Assembly: GCF_009363715.1 (NCBI RefSeq)
Contig: NZ_CP045404.1
Coordinates: 960,001 to 1,024,000 of the forward strand
Direction: 5' to 3'
Length of the DNA: 64,000 nt
From: Roseovarius sp. THAF9
GTDB lineage: Bacteria > Pseudomonadota > Alphaproteobacteria > Rhodobacterales > Rhodobacteraceae
Below the pieces are notes generated by a model. It made no database searches and was not told the DNA's origin. It saw only the letters and a list, made by a program, of their open reading frames with translations. The first letter of the stretch is position 1; each line of letters opens with the position of its first letter. Below, piece by piece: positions 8,285 through 16,390 of this stretch. The position numbers and the translations under genes are program-made.

Positions 8285-8364
8285 GGCGAGGTCGCAGGCG
8301 CTCTTTTGGGCTGCCACCGGAAAGCCGCCCGCGACCTCGCCGCCCCTTTTCCAGCAGCCCAAAA
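8285..8364 (+). promoter_or_regulatory. Interlocked inverted repeats in the leader (pseudoknot or switch)
   Basis: Arm A (8285-8300) pairs with A' (8326-8341) over 16 positions with one mismatch. Arm B (8304-8314) pairs perfectly with B' (8354-8364) over 11 bp. The order A-B-A'-B' is that of an H-type pseudoknot. The short links (3 nt A to B, 12 nt A' to B') may instead make the two stems alternatives. B' ends one base before the ribosome-binding site (AGAAAGG, 8366-8372) of the tape-measure gene, so its pairing could control translation. Confidence 0.5.
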
Positions 8365-8379
8365 AAGAAAGGCCCGAGA

Positions 8380-11300
8380 ATGGCCGAAACTCATGAACTC
8401 CGTTTGAAGATCGACGCGTCCGCCGCAGAGGCGGGTTCGCGCAAGTTCACCGCCGCGGTCGCATCTGTCCGCAAGGCCGTCGAAGGCCTCGAACGTGATA
8501 CGACCGGCGCTTTCACCCAGTTGAAGAACATCTCGCCTAAGGTCGATGTATCCGGTCTGAAGGCCGCAAGCGCAGAAGCGAACCGGTTGTCGAAGGCCAC
8601 CACGGGCACCGCTAACGCCTCGGATCGTGCAGCAGAGAGAATCCGCAAGCTTGCCATCCAGAGCGCCAACAGTCTCCGCGTCTCGACGGATCAGGCGAGC
8701 AGACTCCGGGAGCGCCTTCTCAGCGTCGGGGATACCGCTGGACTCGCAAAGCTGGAAGCCGGTCTCGACCGTCTCCGCAATCGCCTGACCAACGCAACGT
8801 CCGGTCTCGACGTCAGGGAAGCTCGCGCGGGATATGCGGACCTCGCGAGTGAACTTAATCGAACCGCCCGCGCCTCGGAACGTCTTCGTGCTGAAGCAAG
8901 CGCAGCCGCCCGCGCCGAAGAGGAAGCAGCCGCCGCGGCTCGTAATCACGCCACCGCCCTCGATAACCTCCGCGCCCGCTATGACTCCACCTTCCGGGTC
9001 AGCAAGCAGTACGAAGCCGCCCTTCGTGACATCAACACGCTGGAACAGGCCGGGGCATTGTCGGCTGCGAAGGCGGCGGCGGCGAGACACGAGGCTAGTC
9101 AGTCATTGATGGCTGCGTCAGCAGCAACGGACAGCGTCACCCGTGCAAATATCGGCATGGGCCGTCAGTTGGGTCTTCAGATCAACCAGATGGGTCAGGT
9201 CGCCGGTATGGCTACCAGCATGGAACAGGCCCTGAAGGGCGTGTCTTATCAGGCCGCAGATATCGGTCTGGTGTTCGGGACCACGGGCATCGCAATCGGT
9301 GCCGTCGCAGGTGTTGTCCTGCCCCTGTTGATCGACCGTCTTTATGACGTCATCCCGCCCGCGAAGACCTTCAAGGACGCGCTGGAAGACCTTAACGAGT
9401 CAATCGACAAGGTACGTTCGACCGCGTCCCGTACCGACGACCTCGCCGCCCTCCGCTCGGAGTATGGGTTGCTGACGCAGGAGGTCATGCGCCTTATCGA
9501 GGTCCAGAGTCAGCTTGCACAGATCGACGCCGCCAGCGACCTCCGCGCCGCCCGTGACGCCCTCTTCTCGGACACCGCCGGAGTTTCTTGGATGGAGTCC
9601 CTCGCAGGCTACGCTGCGAACGCTGAAGGCCGGACGCGCCGTCTTCGTGATGAGCTTGATCTTACGAAGAAGGAAGCGGCATCACTGGAAGCGTTGTTTA
9701 CGCAGTCTCGCGCAACCAACAACGCCGAAAAGCTTGCCGATCTCTATGCTCAGATGCGTCAGGAGATCGTCGCAGCCGCCGGGGGCGTCGAGAACCTGAA
9801 TGACGCTCAGGCCGAAACTGTAAGGAAGCTGACCGAAGCTGAAGACGCCGCCCGCCGGACCACCGGAGCAATCGGCGCGGCGGTGTCCCAGACGAACGCA
9901 TGGGCCGGTGCAATGAGCGGCGTTCGGGCTGAAATCAACGCTATCCTCTCAAGCTTGGCCAGCATCGGCGGCGGCGTCATCTCCAACGCCGCGAAGAGTG
10001 CGGAACTGACTGCCCTGTCCGCCGGGAAGAGCGTCAAGGAAGCCGCCGTTGCCCGTGTCCGTTTCGAAAAGGAGCGCGAGTTCGCAGCCAAGGAAATGAG
10101 CGCGAATTCAACCGGCGGTATCGCAGGATGGGCACAGGGCCAGCTTCTGGAAATGGAAAAGTATCAGTTTGAGCGCGGCCTTGCACTGGATTCTCAGCTT
10201 GATGCGGCTAGGGCATCGGCGCGAAAGGCGGCTTCTGCCTCCGCCGGTGGTGGTGGTGGAGGCTCTTCGCGGAAGGCCGCGCTCAGCGAAGAGCAGAAGG
10301 CCGTCGAAAAGTTGACCAAGTCCCTCGACCGAAGACTCCAGAGCCTGCAGCAGGAGAACGTTGCGCTCGAGCTGGTCGCGTCAGGTCAGTTCGCCACTGA
10401 AGAAGGCGCTCGCGCCATGGCGGAGGCCATGACCTCGGGAACCGGCGTCGTCGATCAGCAGACCGCCGCCATGGTCCGCCAGATCGACGCCGCAAGCGCC
10501 CTGAATGAACAGCTTAAGACCCTCGCAGAAGACCCGGTCAAGAAGTGGATGGACTCCGTTCCGAACTGGATCGAGGCCGGACAGCAGATCGAGATGGGCG
10601 CAATCAACTCCCTGAGGGATTCCATCTCAGAGATGATCAAGACGGGCAAGTTTGATATCGAAGCGTTGGGCGAGTCGATCCTCGGCGTGATCGCGGACAT
10701 CGTCGCGGACAAGGCCGTCGCCGAACTGGCGAACCTCCTTGGGCGTGGCGAAGGCAACGGCCTTGGCGGTCTCCTCGGCGGTCTCTTCAACTCTCAGGGC
10801 GACGACCCTAGCGCTGGACAGGGCGCAGCCGTCGCCAACGGCGGTATGCAGGCGGGACAGCACATTTCAACCGCCATGATGCAGGCAGGCCAGACCGTGT
10901 CCCAGCAGCTTGCACAGGCGATGACTCAGGGCGGTCAGCAGGCAGGCCAGTTCACGCAGCAGGCGCACGCCGTAGGAGGCCAGCAGGCCGCGAACGCGAC
11001 CCGCCTCGCAGGTGTCCAGCACGGGCAGCAGGTACGGATGGCAACCACCACCAGCGGCGGACAGCACGCGACCCGCGTCAGGACCGCGATTGAGGCAGGT
11101 GGCCAGCAGCATGCGTCGATGGTGCGTAGCGCGTCCGCTGGCGGTATCGGCGGCGGTGGTGGCTTTCTCGACAGTCTGGGCGGCGCTGGTGGTCTAATCA
11201 GCATGGCAGTAGGCGCGTTCTCCGAAGGTGGTTATTCCAACAGCCCGGTAGGTATGGCAAGCGCCCCGATTGGTGCTTTCAAGCACGCACCTCACTTCAG

Positions 11301-11553
11301 CGAGGGAACCCCCAACACTTCGGGGATTCCTGCGATTCTTCATGGCAATGAGGCAGTGGTAAACCTCACCAAGGGCAGAAAGATCCCGGTAGAACTCAAC
11401 GGTGGCGCAGGCGCGAACGGTGCCCAGCCCATCATCCAGAACTTCAACTGGGACGTACGCACGCCCGACGCAGATTCTTTCCGTCGCAGTTCCTCTCAGT
11501 TTAACGCCGATATGGCCCGTGCTGGAAGCAAGGCCGTCCGGAAGAACGATTAA
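8380..11553 (+). CDS. Phage tail tape-measure protein (lambda-type)
   Basis: This 1057-residue protein has the make-up of a tail tape measure: long Ala/Arg/Glu-rich helical segments (about 1-290 and 480-760), a hydrophobic stretch (about 295-325) that could insert into membrane, and a Gly/Gln-rich region of degenerate repeats (about 818-917). The C-terminus carries the tape-measure signature AILHGNEAVVNL, and the end pattern TPDADSFRRSSSQ. The ATG at 8380 is preferred over an upstream in-frame start at 8227 because it has AGAAAGG at the right distance and begins a typical product (MAETHELRLKIDA). No other tail gene is present nearby, which is unusual because these genes normally sit inside a tail operon. 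Confidence 0.85.
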   Translation: MAETHELRLKIDASAAEAGSRKFTAAVASVRKAVEGLERDTTGAFTQLKNISPKVDVSGLKAASAEANRLSKATTGTANASDRAAERIRKLAIQSANSLRVSTDQASRLRERLLSVGDTAGLAKLEAGLDRLRNRLTNATSGLDVREARAGYADLASELNRTARASERLRAEASAAARAEEEAAAAARNHATALDNLRARYDSTFRVSKQYEAALRDINTLEQAGALSAAKAAAARHEASQSLMAASAATDSVTRANIGMGRQLGLQINQMGQVAGMATSMEQALKGVSYQAADIGLVFGTTGIAIGAVAGVVLPLLIDRLYDVIPPAKTFKDALEDLNESIDKVRSTASRTDDLAALRSEYGLLTQEVMRLIEVQSQLAQIDAASDLRAARDALFSDTAGVSWMESLAGYAANAEGRTRRLRDELDLTKKEAASLEALFTQSRATNNAEKLADLYAQMRQEIVAAAGGVENLNDAQAETVRKLTEAEDAARRTTGAIGAAVSQTNAWAGAMSGVRAEINAILSSLASIGGGVISNAAKSAELTALSAGKSVKEAAVARVRFEKEREFAAKEMSANSTGGIAGWAQGQLLEMEKYQFERGLALDSQLDAARASARKAASASAGGGGGGSSRKAALSEEQKAVEKLTKSLDRRLQSLQQENVALELVASGQFATEEGARAMAEAMTSGTGVVDQQTAAMVRQIDAASALNEQLKTLAEDPVKKWMDSVPNWIEAGQQIEMGAINSLRDSISEMIKTGKFDIEALGESILGVIADIVADKAVAELANLLGRGEGNGLGGLLGGLFNSQGDDPSAGQGAAVANGGMQAGQHISTAMMQAGQTVSQQLAQAMTQGGQQAGQFTQQAHAVGGQQAANATRLAGVQHGQQVRMATTTSGGQHATRVRTAIEAGGQQHASMVRSASAGGIGGGGGFLDSLGGAGGLISMAVGAFSEGGYSNSPVGMASAPIGAFKHAPHFSEGTPNTSGIPAILHGNEAVVNLTKGRKIPVELNGGAGANGAQPIIQNFNWDVRTPDADSFRRSSSQFNADMARAGSKAVRKND

Positions 11554-11564
11554 GGAGAAAGCAA

Positions 11565-11813
11565 ATGGCAGGATACGTATCACCCCCGCCGCCCCATCCG
11601 CTGGGCCAGCGCCGCGCTGAGTTCGAAGAAATCAGGGAGAAGCGAGGTCTGACGCCGTCAGGCTATAGACAGGATGGAACGGACCCGGAGAAGTCGACGA
11701 AGGAAGAGTTGGAGCGGGAGATGTACGAACGCGCCAACTCCAAGGTAAGCAGCTTGGCGTCGGCACTGGGCGCTTCGACCGGACCCGGTGACGCGGAAGA
11801 CACAGCCGAATAA
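11565..11813 (+). CDS. Small charged protein following the tape measure
   Basis: This gene encodes 82 residues with an AAGGAGAAAG ribosome-binding site and only 11 bases between it and the tape-measure stop, so the two are probably co-transcribed. The product starts with a proline run (SPPPPHP), continues with a charged helical segment (about 16-62) and ends with a flexible Gly/Ala/Asp tail. I do not recognise the family. Position suggests a tail-assembly accessory or a small phage protein. Confidence 0.55.
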   Translation: MAGYVSPPPPHPLGQRRAEFEEIREKRGLTPSGYRQDGTDPEKSTKEELEREMYERANSKVSSLASALGASTGPGDAEDTAE

Positions 11814-11847
11814 AGCCCCGGCGGCAATCGCGCAGGGTGGGAGCTGA

Positions 11848-12636
11848 TTACCTAGACAAATGTGCGGCGATAGGAGCGACGTCAGCGTCCGGGATCGTGG
11901 CCAAACCCATCTCGTTGAACATGTCTGTACCCATTGCCTGCAGTTTCATGGACTTCGGCTTCACATCGGTGGGACCGAAGGCAACTTCGCCACCAAAGTT
12001 AATGAGTGCCCTCTGGTAGAGGTCCAAGCACTCGTACAGGATTTGGTACTGCGCCTTATCGAAACGGCCTTGTCCCCTGTAGTCCGTCTCACGCAGGGCG
12101 TAGTTATCAGAGACTGCGGCCAACTTCATTATGCAGAGTTGTCGATACGTCATTGCATCTGCCGCCTTGACAATCTGGTGTGCGAGTTGTGCGCTGATCT
12201 CCGAATTAAAAGCAATGTTACCAATTAAATAGGCCATAAAAGGTATTTTTCGTTCTTCGGCTTCACGCTGACTGCGTAGAAGAACGTTCTCAGCTACTTC
12301 TTCGGCGTCGCTTCGCCCATGGTGACGATTTTCAAAGAACCCATCGGTCCGAAGCCTCTCCCCTCGTTTCGTACGTTGTTCAATGTGCGCGGCGGCTATT
12401 GCCAAAGCACCGCCAACCCGAACCTTTTCACGAGGTCCTAGAAGTCTACCGGTTGCTTCGTGACCGATCTTCCGGATTGCCGCAGCGGCAGCAGGGCCGC
12501 TTGCTCCGCCTACAGCCGCACCAGCCGGGCCACCCAAAAGAAAACCTATCGCCGCACCGACTGCGCCACCGGCAATGTCGCCTCCGGAGTTGATCATCGC
12601 ATTAAGCTTGTCGTCGTCGTTCGGTACTTCCGTCAT
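11848..12636 (-). CDS. Glycine-zipper protein of unknown function
   Basis: This 262-residue protein opens with a glycine-zipper segment (about residues 18-55, with GGAVGAAIGFLLGGPAGAAVGG), a pattern typical of helices packing within a membrane. The rest is helical and mixed-charge, without a familiar motif. It is transcribed toward the tape-measure module and lies between it and the tRNA end, where mobile elements often keep cargo. A membrane-acting immunity or abortive-infection role is possible, but nothing in the sequence proves it. Confidence 0.6.
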   Translation of the reverse strand: MTEVPNDDDKLNAMINSGGDIAGGAVGAAIGFLLGGPAGAAVGGASGPAAAAAIRKIGHEATGRLLGPREKVRVGGALAIAAAHIEQRTKRGERLRTDGFFENRHHGRSDAEEVAENVLLRSQREAEERKIPFMAYLIGNIAFNSEISAQLAHQIVKAADAMTYRQLCIMKLAAVSDNYALRETDYRGQGRFDKAQYQILYECLDLYQRALINFGGEVAFGPTDVKPKSMKLQAMGTDMFNEMGLATIPDADVAPIAAHLSR

Positions 12637-12872
12637 TGCGTCACCAGTTTAAGGAACTGGTTTCGAACATGGCATTCAGGGACGAGGTCTGCAACGGACT
12701 GTCGCGGTTACGATCACTCAGTCACACACCTGTTGCGCGGAGGAACGCTTCCCATTGATGCTCTGCGGGAATCGAAGCCCCACAGCGTTTCGCATGGCGG
12801 ATAATGAGGGGGATAACGAGATTTCAGAAAAGCCGTTTTTGCGAGTATTTTCAGCGGCTTACGGGGTGAATG
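12637..12872. other. Element-chromosome junction region beside tRNA-Glu
   Basis: No convincing gene is present. On the minus strand, about 12761-12787 resembles a tRNA T-arm (GGGCTTCGATTCCCG) without the rest of a tRNA. An inverted repeat AAGCCG/CGGCTT lies at 12830-12835 and 12855-12860. The boundary of the mobile element should fall in or near here, but the second attachment-site copy would be outside the window. Confidence 0.4.
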
Positions 12873-12875
12873 TGG

Positions 12876-12947
12876 CAGCCCGTAGGGGAATCGAACCCCT
12901 CTTTCCAGGTTGAAAACCTGGCGTCCTAACCGATAGACGAACGGGCC
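12876..12947 (-). tRNA. tRNA-Glu (anticodon TTC)
   Basis: Read on the minus strand, the sequence folds as a tRNA. The acceptor stem GGCCCGT pairs with ACGGGCT (one G-U). The D-arm contains TCGGTTAGGA, the anticodon stem-loop is CAGGT-TTTCAAC-CTG with anticodon TTC, and the T-arm is GGGG-TTCGATT-CCCC. The genomic CCA is encoded at 12873-12875. The mobile element lies on its 3' side, the usual side for tRNA-targeted integration. Confidence 0.95.
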
Positions 12948-13049
12948 ATGCCTTGGCGTGAGCGTGTAATTATGAAAAAGCCGCGACCGGCGCAAGGGGA
13001 TTCTTGCATAATTTTGCGGGTATCGCGGAGGCTAGGCGGGGCGTGGCGC

Positions 13050-14792
13050 TCACGTGACGGGAGCGGCGTCTTCGACGCGGAGCTGCACGGTCTGGCGGCC
13101 TCCCCAGGTGTTGATGTCGAGGCGTCCGGCGAGGTGGAACCGTGCGCCGCCATGCTGTTCCAAAGCCTGGCCCATCGCGGTGTCGTAAGCGCCAAAGGCG
13201 ATGGCGTCGAGACTTGGGCCCATGCCATCTCCGAAGCGGATCTTCAGGTGGCTTTCGCCGACACGCTTGGCGAAGGTGATGCCCATGTCTGAAAAGGCAT
13301 AGCGCGGGCCGGGTGCGCCGGCGCCGAAGGGACCGGCCTGCTCGATCTGGCCAACGAGTTCCGGCGTGGCGGCGCCGGGCATCAGCAGGCCGTCAAGCGC
13401 CAGGTCAGCAGGGCCGGAGCTGCCTGCGCCCTGGCGGGCGAGGAGGTCGGAGAGGCGGGTCATCGAGGCCTCGAGCTTGTTCCTTGCCACGGTCAGGCCG
13501 GCGGCCATCTTGTGCCCGCCGCCCTTGAGCAAAAGCCCCTCGGCGGCCAGGCGCTGGATGGCGTGGCCGAGATCGACGCCGGAGACCGAGCGGCCCGAGC
13601 CCTTGCCTTCGTCTGCGTCAAAGCCGATGACGATGGCGGGGCGGTTTGTGGCTTCCTTGAGGCGCGAAGCGACGATGCCGACGACGCCCGGATGCCAGCC
13701 TTCGCCCGCGGCCCAGACAAGCGGAGCGTCGAGACCGCGCGCCTCGGCCTGATCGAGGGCGGCGGCGCGGACGGCGGATTCGACGTCGCGGCGTTCGGTG
13801 TTGAGTTCATCCAGTTTCTCGGCAAAAGACACAGCCTCGGCCGGGTCGTTGCAGGCCAGAAGACGCGCCCCCAGATCCGCGCGGCCCACACGGCCGCCGG
13901 CATTGACGCGCGGGCCGAGGACAAAGCCGAGGTGATAGGCGGTGGGCGCGGTATCGAGCCGCGACACGTCACCGAGCGCGACGAGACCGGGTCGTTCACG
14001 GCGAGCCATGACCGCAAGGCCGGTGCGCACGAAGGCGCGGTTAACGTCGCGCAGAGGGGCAACATCGGCGACGGTGGCGAGGGCCACGAGGTCGAGCATC
14101 GCCATGAGGTCGGGGCCTTTTTTGCCGGCTTCGCGCAGTTGTCGTCCAGCCTCGACCAGCATCAGGAACACGACGGCGGCGGCGCAGAGATGCGAGAGGT
14201 CGCCGCTTTCGTCCTGCCGGTTGGGGTTCACCACCGCGAGCGCCGGGGGCAGCGTTTCGCCGCCAAGGTGGTGGTCAAGCACGACGACGTCGGCGGCGGT
14301 GGCAGCTGCAAGGGCCTCGTGGCTGAGCGTGCCACAATCGACGCAGAGGATCAGATCGTGCGTGGCGGCCAGTTCGGCCATAGCGGGGGCGTTCGGGCCG
14401 TAGCCTTCGTCGATGCGGTCGGGGACGTAGAGTGTGGTGTTCAAGCCCATCTGGCGCAGCCAGTCGATCAGGAGGGCCGCCGACGCGCCGCCGTCGACAT
14501 CGTAGTCGGCGAAGACGGCGATCTTCTCGTGCCGTTCGACCGCCTGAAGGAACCTAGCAGCGGCGGTTTCCATGTCCTTCAGGCTGCGCGGATCGGGCAT
14601 GAGGTCGCGCAGCTTCGGGTCAAGATAGGCGGCGGCGTCGGAGGTGGCCACACCGAGGCGCGCCAGCGTCTGGCAGAGGGGACGCGGCAGGGTGGTGTCC
14701 TGAGCCATCGCCTCGGCCAGGCGGTCAGTATCGAAAGTGGGGCCGATCCAGCGGCGCCCGGTCAGGGAGCGCGCGACTCCGAGGTAGCTCAT
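13050..14792 (-). CDS. recJ: Single-stranded-DNA-specific exonuclease RecJ
   Basis: RecJ degrades single-stranded DNA 5' to 3' in recombination and mismatch repair in the cytoplasm. The 580-residue length is normal. DHH-family motifs are clear: FADYDVDGG near residue 95, DCGTLSH near 152 and LDHHLGG near 172, all metal-binding. A DHHA1-type region follows (RSVSGVDLGHAI ... KGGGHKMAAG). The start overlaps the end of the isochorismatase-like gene by four bases, so it is the last gene of the hom-glpX-hydrolase-recJ series on this strand. Confidence 0.95.
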   Translation of the reverse strand: MSYLGVARSLTGRRWIGPTFDTDRLAEAMAQDTTLPRPLCQTLARLGVATSDAAAYLDPKLRDLMPDPRSLKDMETAAARFLQAVERHEKIAVFADYDVDGGASAALLIDWLRQMGLNTTLYVPDRIDEGYGPNAPAMAELAATHDLILCVDCGTLSHEALAAATAADVVVLDHHLGGETLPPALAVVNPNRQDESGDLSHLCAAAVVFLMLVEAGRQLREAGKKGPDLMAMLDLVALATVADVAPLRDVNRAFVRTGLAVMARRERPGLVALGDVSRLDTAPTAYHLGFVLGPRVNAGGRVGRADLGARLLACNDPAEAVSFAEKLDELNTERRDVESAVRAAALDQAEARGLDAPLVWAAGEGWHPGVVGIVASRLKEATNRPAIVIGFDADEGKGSGRSVSGVDLGHAIQRLAAEGLLLKGGGHKMAAGLTVARNKLEASMTRLSDLLARQGAGSSGPADLALDGLLMPGAATPELVGQIEQAGPFGAGAPGPRYAFSDMGITFAKRVGESHLKIRFGDGMGPSLDAIAFGAYDTAMGQALEQHGGARFHLAGRLDINTWGGRQTVQLRVEDAAPVT

Positions 14793-15361
14793 GAAAGGTC
14801 GCGAAGGATCGCGGCGACGGAGCGGGCCCGGCAGAACTCGCCATGCAGATGCGAGACGGCGGTGGCGTGGATCGGTTCGGGGTCCATCGGTGACAGATCG
14901 GGGTTCCAGCCGGTGTCGGCGGAGAACGAAAAGGCGGCGCAGGCATCGTGTGCGAGCGTTACGTCATAGCCGATATTGTCGGCCCAGCGAACGTTGGTGG
15001 AAACGCAGTGGGGCGTGGTCAGGCCGCATATCACCAGTTCGGTTGCGCCAAGATAGGTCAGGTGCGAGTGAAGCGCGGGGTCGACGAAGGCGGAATTGGT
15101 GGATTTTTCGAATATCGGCTCGCCGGTCAGCGGCATCATCTGCGGCTTGAACTCGCAACCGCCCGAGTCGGGATGGATCGGGCTGCCTACGACCTTGCTG
15201 AGGTGCAGAACGTGGCAAATGGGGGCGTCGCGTTCGCGCCATGCCGACAGGAGCTGAGACGCGCGATCCTCGGCGTCGGGGTTGTTGCGGGCGCCCCAGA
15301 AATCGGCGTCAAAGCCGGTTTGGAAGTCGATAAGGACGAGGGCAGGTAACATTGGTCTCAC
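14789..15361 (-). CDS. Isochorismatase-family cysteine hydrolase
   Basis: This 190-residue protein has the isochorismatase-like fold, with the catalytic triad visible as Asp in ALVLIDFQ, Lys in HLSKVVG and Cys in GLTTPHCVST. Family members hydrolyse amides or vinyl ethers (nicotinamide, ureido compounds, isochorismate). The substrate here cannot be told. The start may be GTG at 15361, which overlaps the glpX stop as GTGA, or ATG at 15352. The overlap at the recJ end also points to one operon, although the functional link to DNA repair is unclear. Confidence 0.85.
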   Translation of the reverse strand: MRPMLPALVLIDFQTGFDADFWGARNNPDAEDRASQLLSAWRERDAPICHVLHLSKVVGSPIHPDSGGCEFKPQMMPLTGEPIFEKSTNSAFVDPALHSHLTYLGATELVICGLTTPHCVSTNVRWADNIGYDVTLAHDACAAFSFSADTGWNPDLSPMDPEPIHATAVSHLHGEFCRARSVAAILRDLS

Positions 15362-16314
15362 ATCGGGTGGCGGCAGGTCATGATGCGGCGTTCTCCGGTA
15401 GAGGAACGCAGCAGGAGCGTTTGGGTTTCGATACTGTCGCCACGCGGCTTAAGCCCGGCGACCAGCGAGCCTTGCGTCACGCCGGTGGCGGCGAAGATCA
15501 CGTCGGACGATACCATCTCGTCCCTTGTGTAGACACGGTCGAAATCGGTGATGCCGGCCTTTTCGGCGCGGCCCCGCTCGTCATCGTTGCGGAAAAGCAG
15601 CCGACCCCAGATCTGGCCGCCCAAGCATTTCAGGGCGCCGGCCGCCAGCACACCTTCGGGCGCGCCGCCAGAGCCCATGTACATGTCGATGCCGGTTGCC
15701 TCGGGATCGGCGCAGTGCATGACGCCGGCCACGTCGCCGTCGCCGATGAGGTATATCGAGGCGCCGGTGGCGCGCAGTTCCGCGATCGTCGCCTCGTGGC
15801 GGGGGCGTTCGAGGACGCAGACGGTGATATCCGAGGGGTCGACACCCTTCGCCTTGGCAAGGGCCCGGACCCGTTCGGCGGGAGACATGTCGAGCGATAC
15901 CACGCCCTCGGGGTAGCCGGGGCCGATGGCGAGCTTGTCCATGTAGACGTCCGGCGCGTGCAGCATCGTGCCACGCGGCGCCATTGAAATCACTGTGAGC
16001 GCGTTCGGCATGGCCTTGGCGGTAATGGTGGTGCCTTCGAGCGGGTCGAGCGCGATATCGACCTCGGGGCCGTTCCCCGAGCCGACCTCTTCGCCGATAT
16101 ACAGCATCGGTGCCTCGTCGCGTTCGCCTTCCCCGATAACCACGGTGCCGGCAATGTCCATTGCGCCCAGCTCCTGGCGCATGGCGTTCACGGCGGCCTG
16201 GTCGGCGGCCTTCTCGTCGCCGCGGCCGATCAGCGGGCGGCAGGCAAGCGCGGCTTGTTCGGACACACGGGCCAAGGCGAGCGATAGGAGGGCGTCGTTG
16301 AAAGGGGCGGTCAT
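15358..16314 (-). CDS. glpX: Fructose-1,6-bisphosphatase, class II (GlpX)
   Basis: GlpX removes the 1-phosphate from fructose 1,6-bisphosphate in gluconeogenesis and, in related bacteria, the Calvin cycle. The start at 16314 (MTAPFNDALL) is chosen because AAGGAC lies nine bases upstream and it gives the family length of 318 residues; a longer open frame upstream is not needed. Metal and substrate motifs include GEGERDEAPMLYIGEE and DPLEGTT near residues 55-95, and MGSGGAPEGVLAA near 190. It sits between hom and the hydrolase gene, an arrangement seen in other Rhodobacteraceae. Confidence 0.95.
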   Translation of the reverse strand: MTAPFNDALLSLALARVSEQAALACRPLIGRGDEKAADQAAVNAMRQELGAMDIAGTVVIGEGERDEAPMLYIGEEVGSGNGPEVDIALDPLEGTTITAKAMPNALTVISMAPRGTMLHAPDVYMDKLAIGPGYPEGVVSLDMSPAERVRALAKAKGVDPSDITVCVLERPRHEATIAELRATGASIYLIGDGDVAGVMHCADPEATGIDMYMGSGGAPEGVLAAGALKCLGGQIWGRLLFRNDDERGRAEKAGITDFDRVYTRDEMVSSDVIFAATGVTQGSLVAGLKPRGDSIETQTLLLRSSTGERRIMTCRHPM

Positions 16315-16390
16315 GAAAAAGTCCTTCGGGTCATGAGGCCGGTCCAGCATTAACGGCTGGCCCGGCATGGCACAAGGTCGGGCGCGTGCC

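Noticed and set aside
8227..8379. Upstream extension of the tape-measure gene
   Set aside because: The extra 51 residues are Ser/Pro/Arg-rich and encoded by the interlocked inverted repeats. The ATG at 8380 has a ribosome-binding site and a natural N-terminus.
12714..12995. Minus-strand 93-codon frame across the tRNA gene
   Set aside because: It overlaps tRNA-Glu and reads through tRNA-like sequence; the GFDSR stretch comes from a T-arm-like element.
13512..14969. Plus-strand frame of 485 codons opposite recJ
   Set aside because: It covers the recJ coding region in antisense, with a low-complexity product and no ribosome-binding site.
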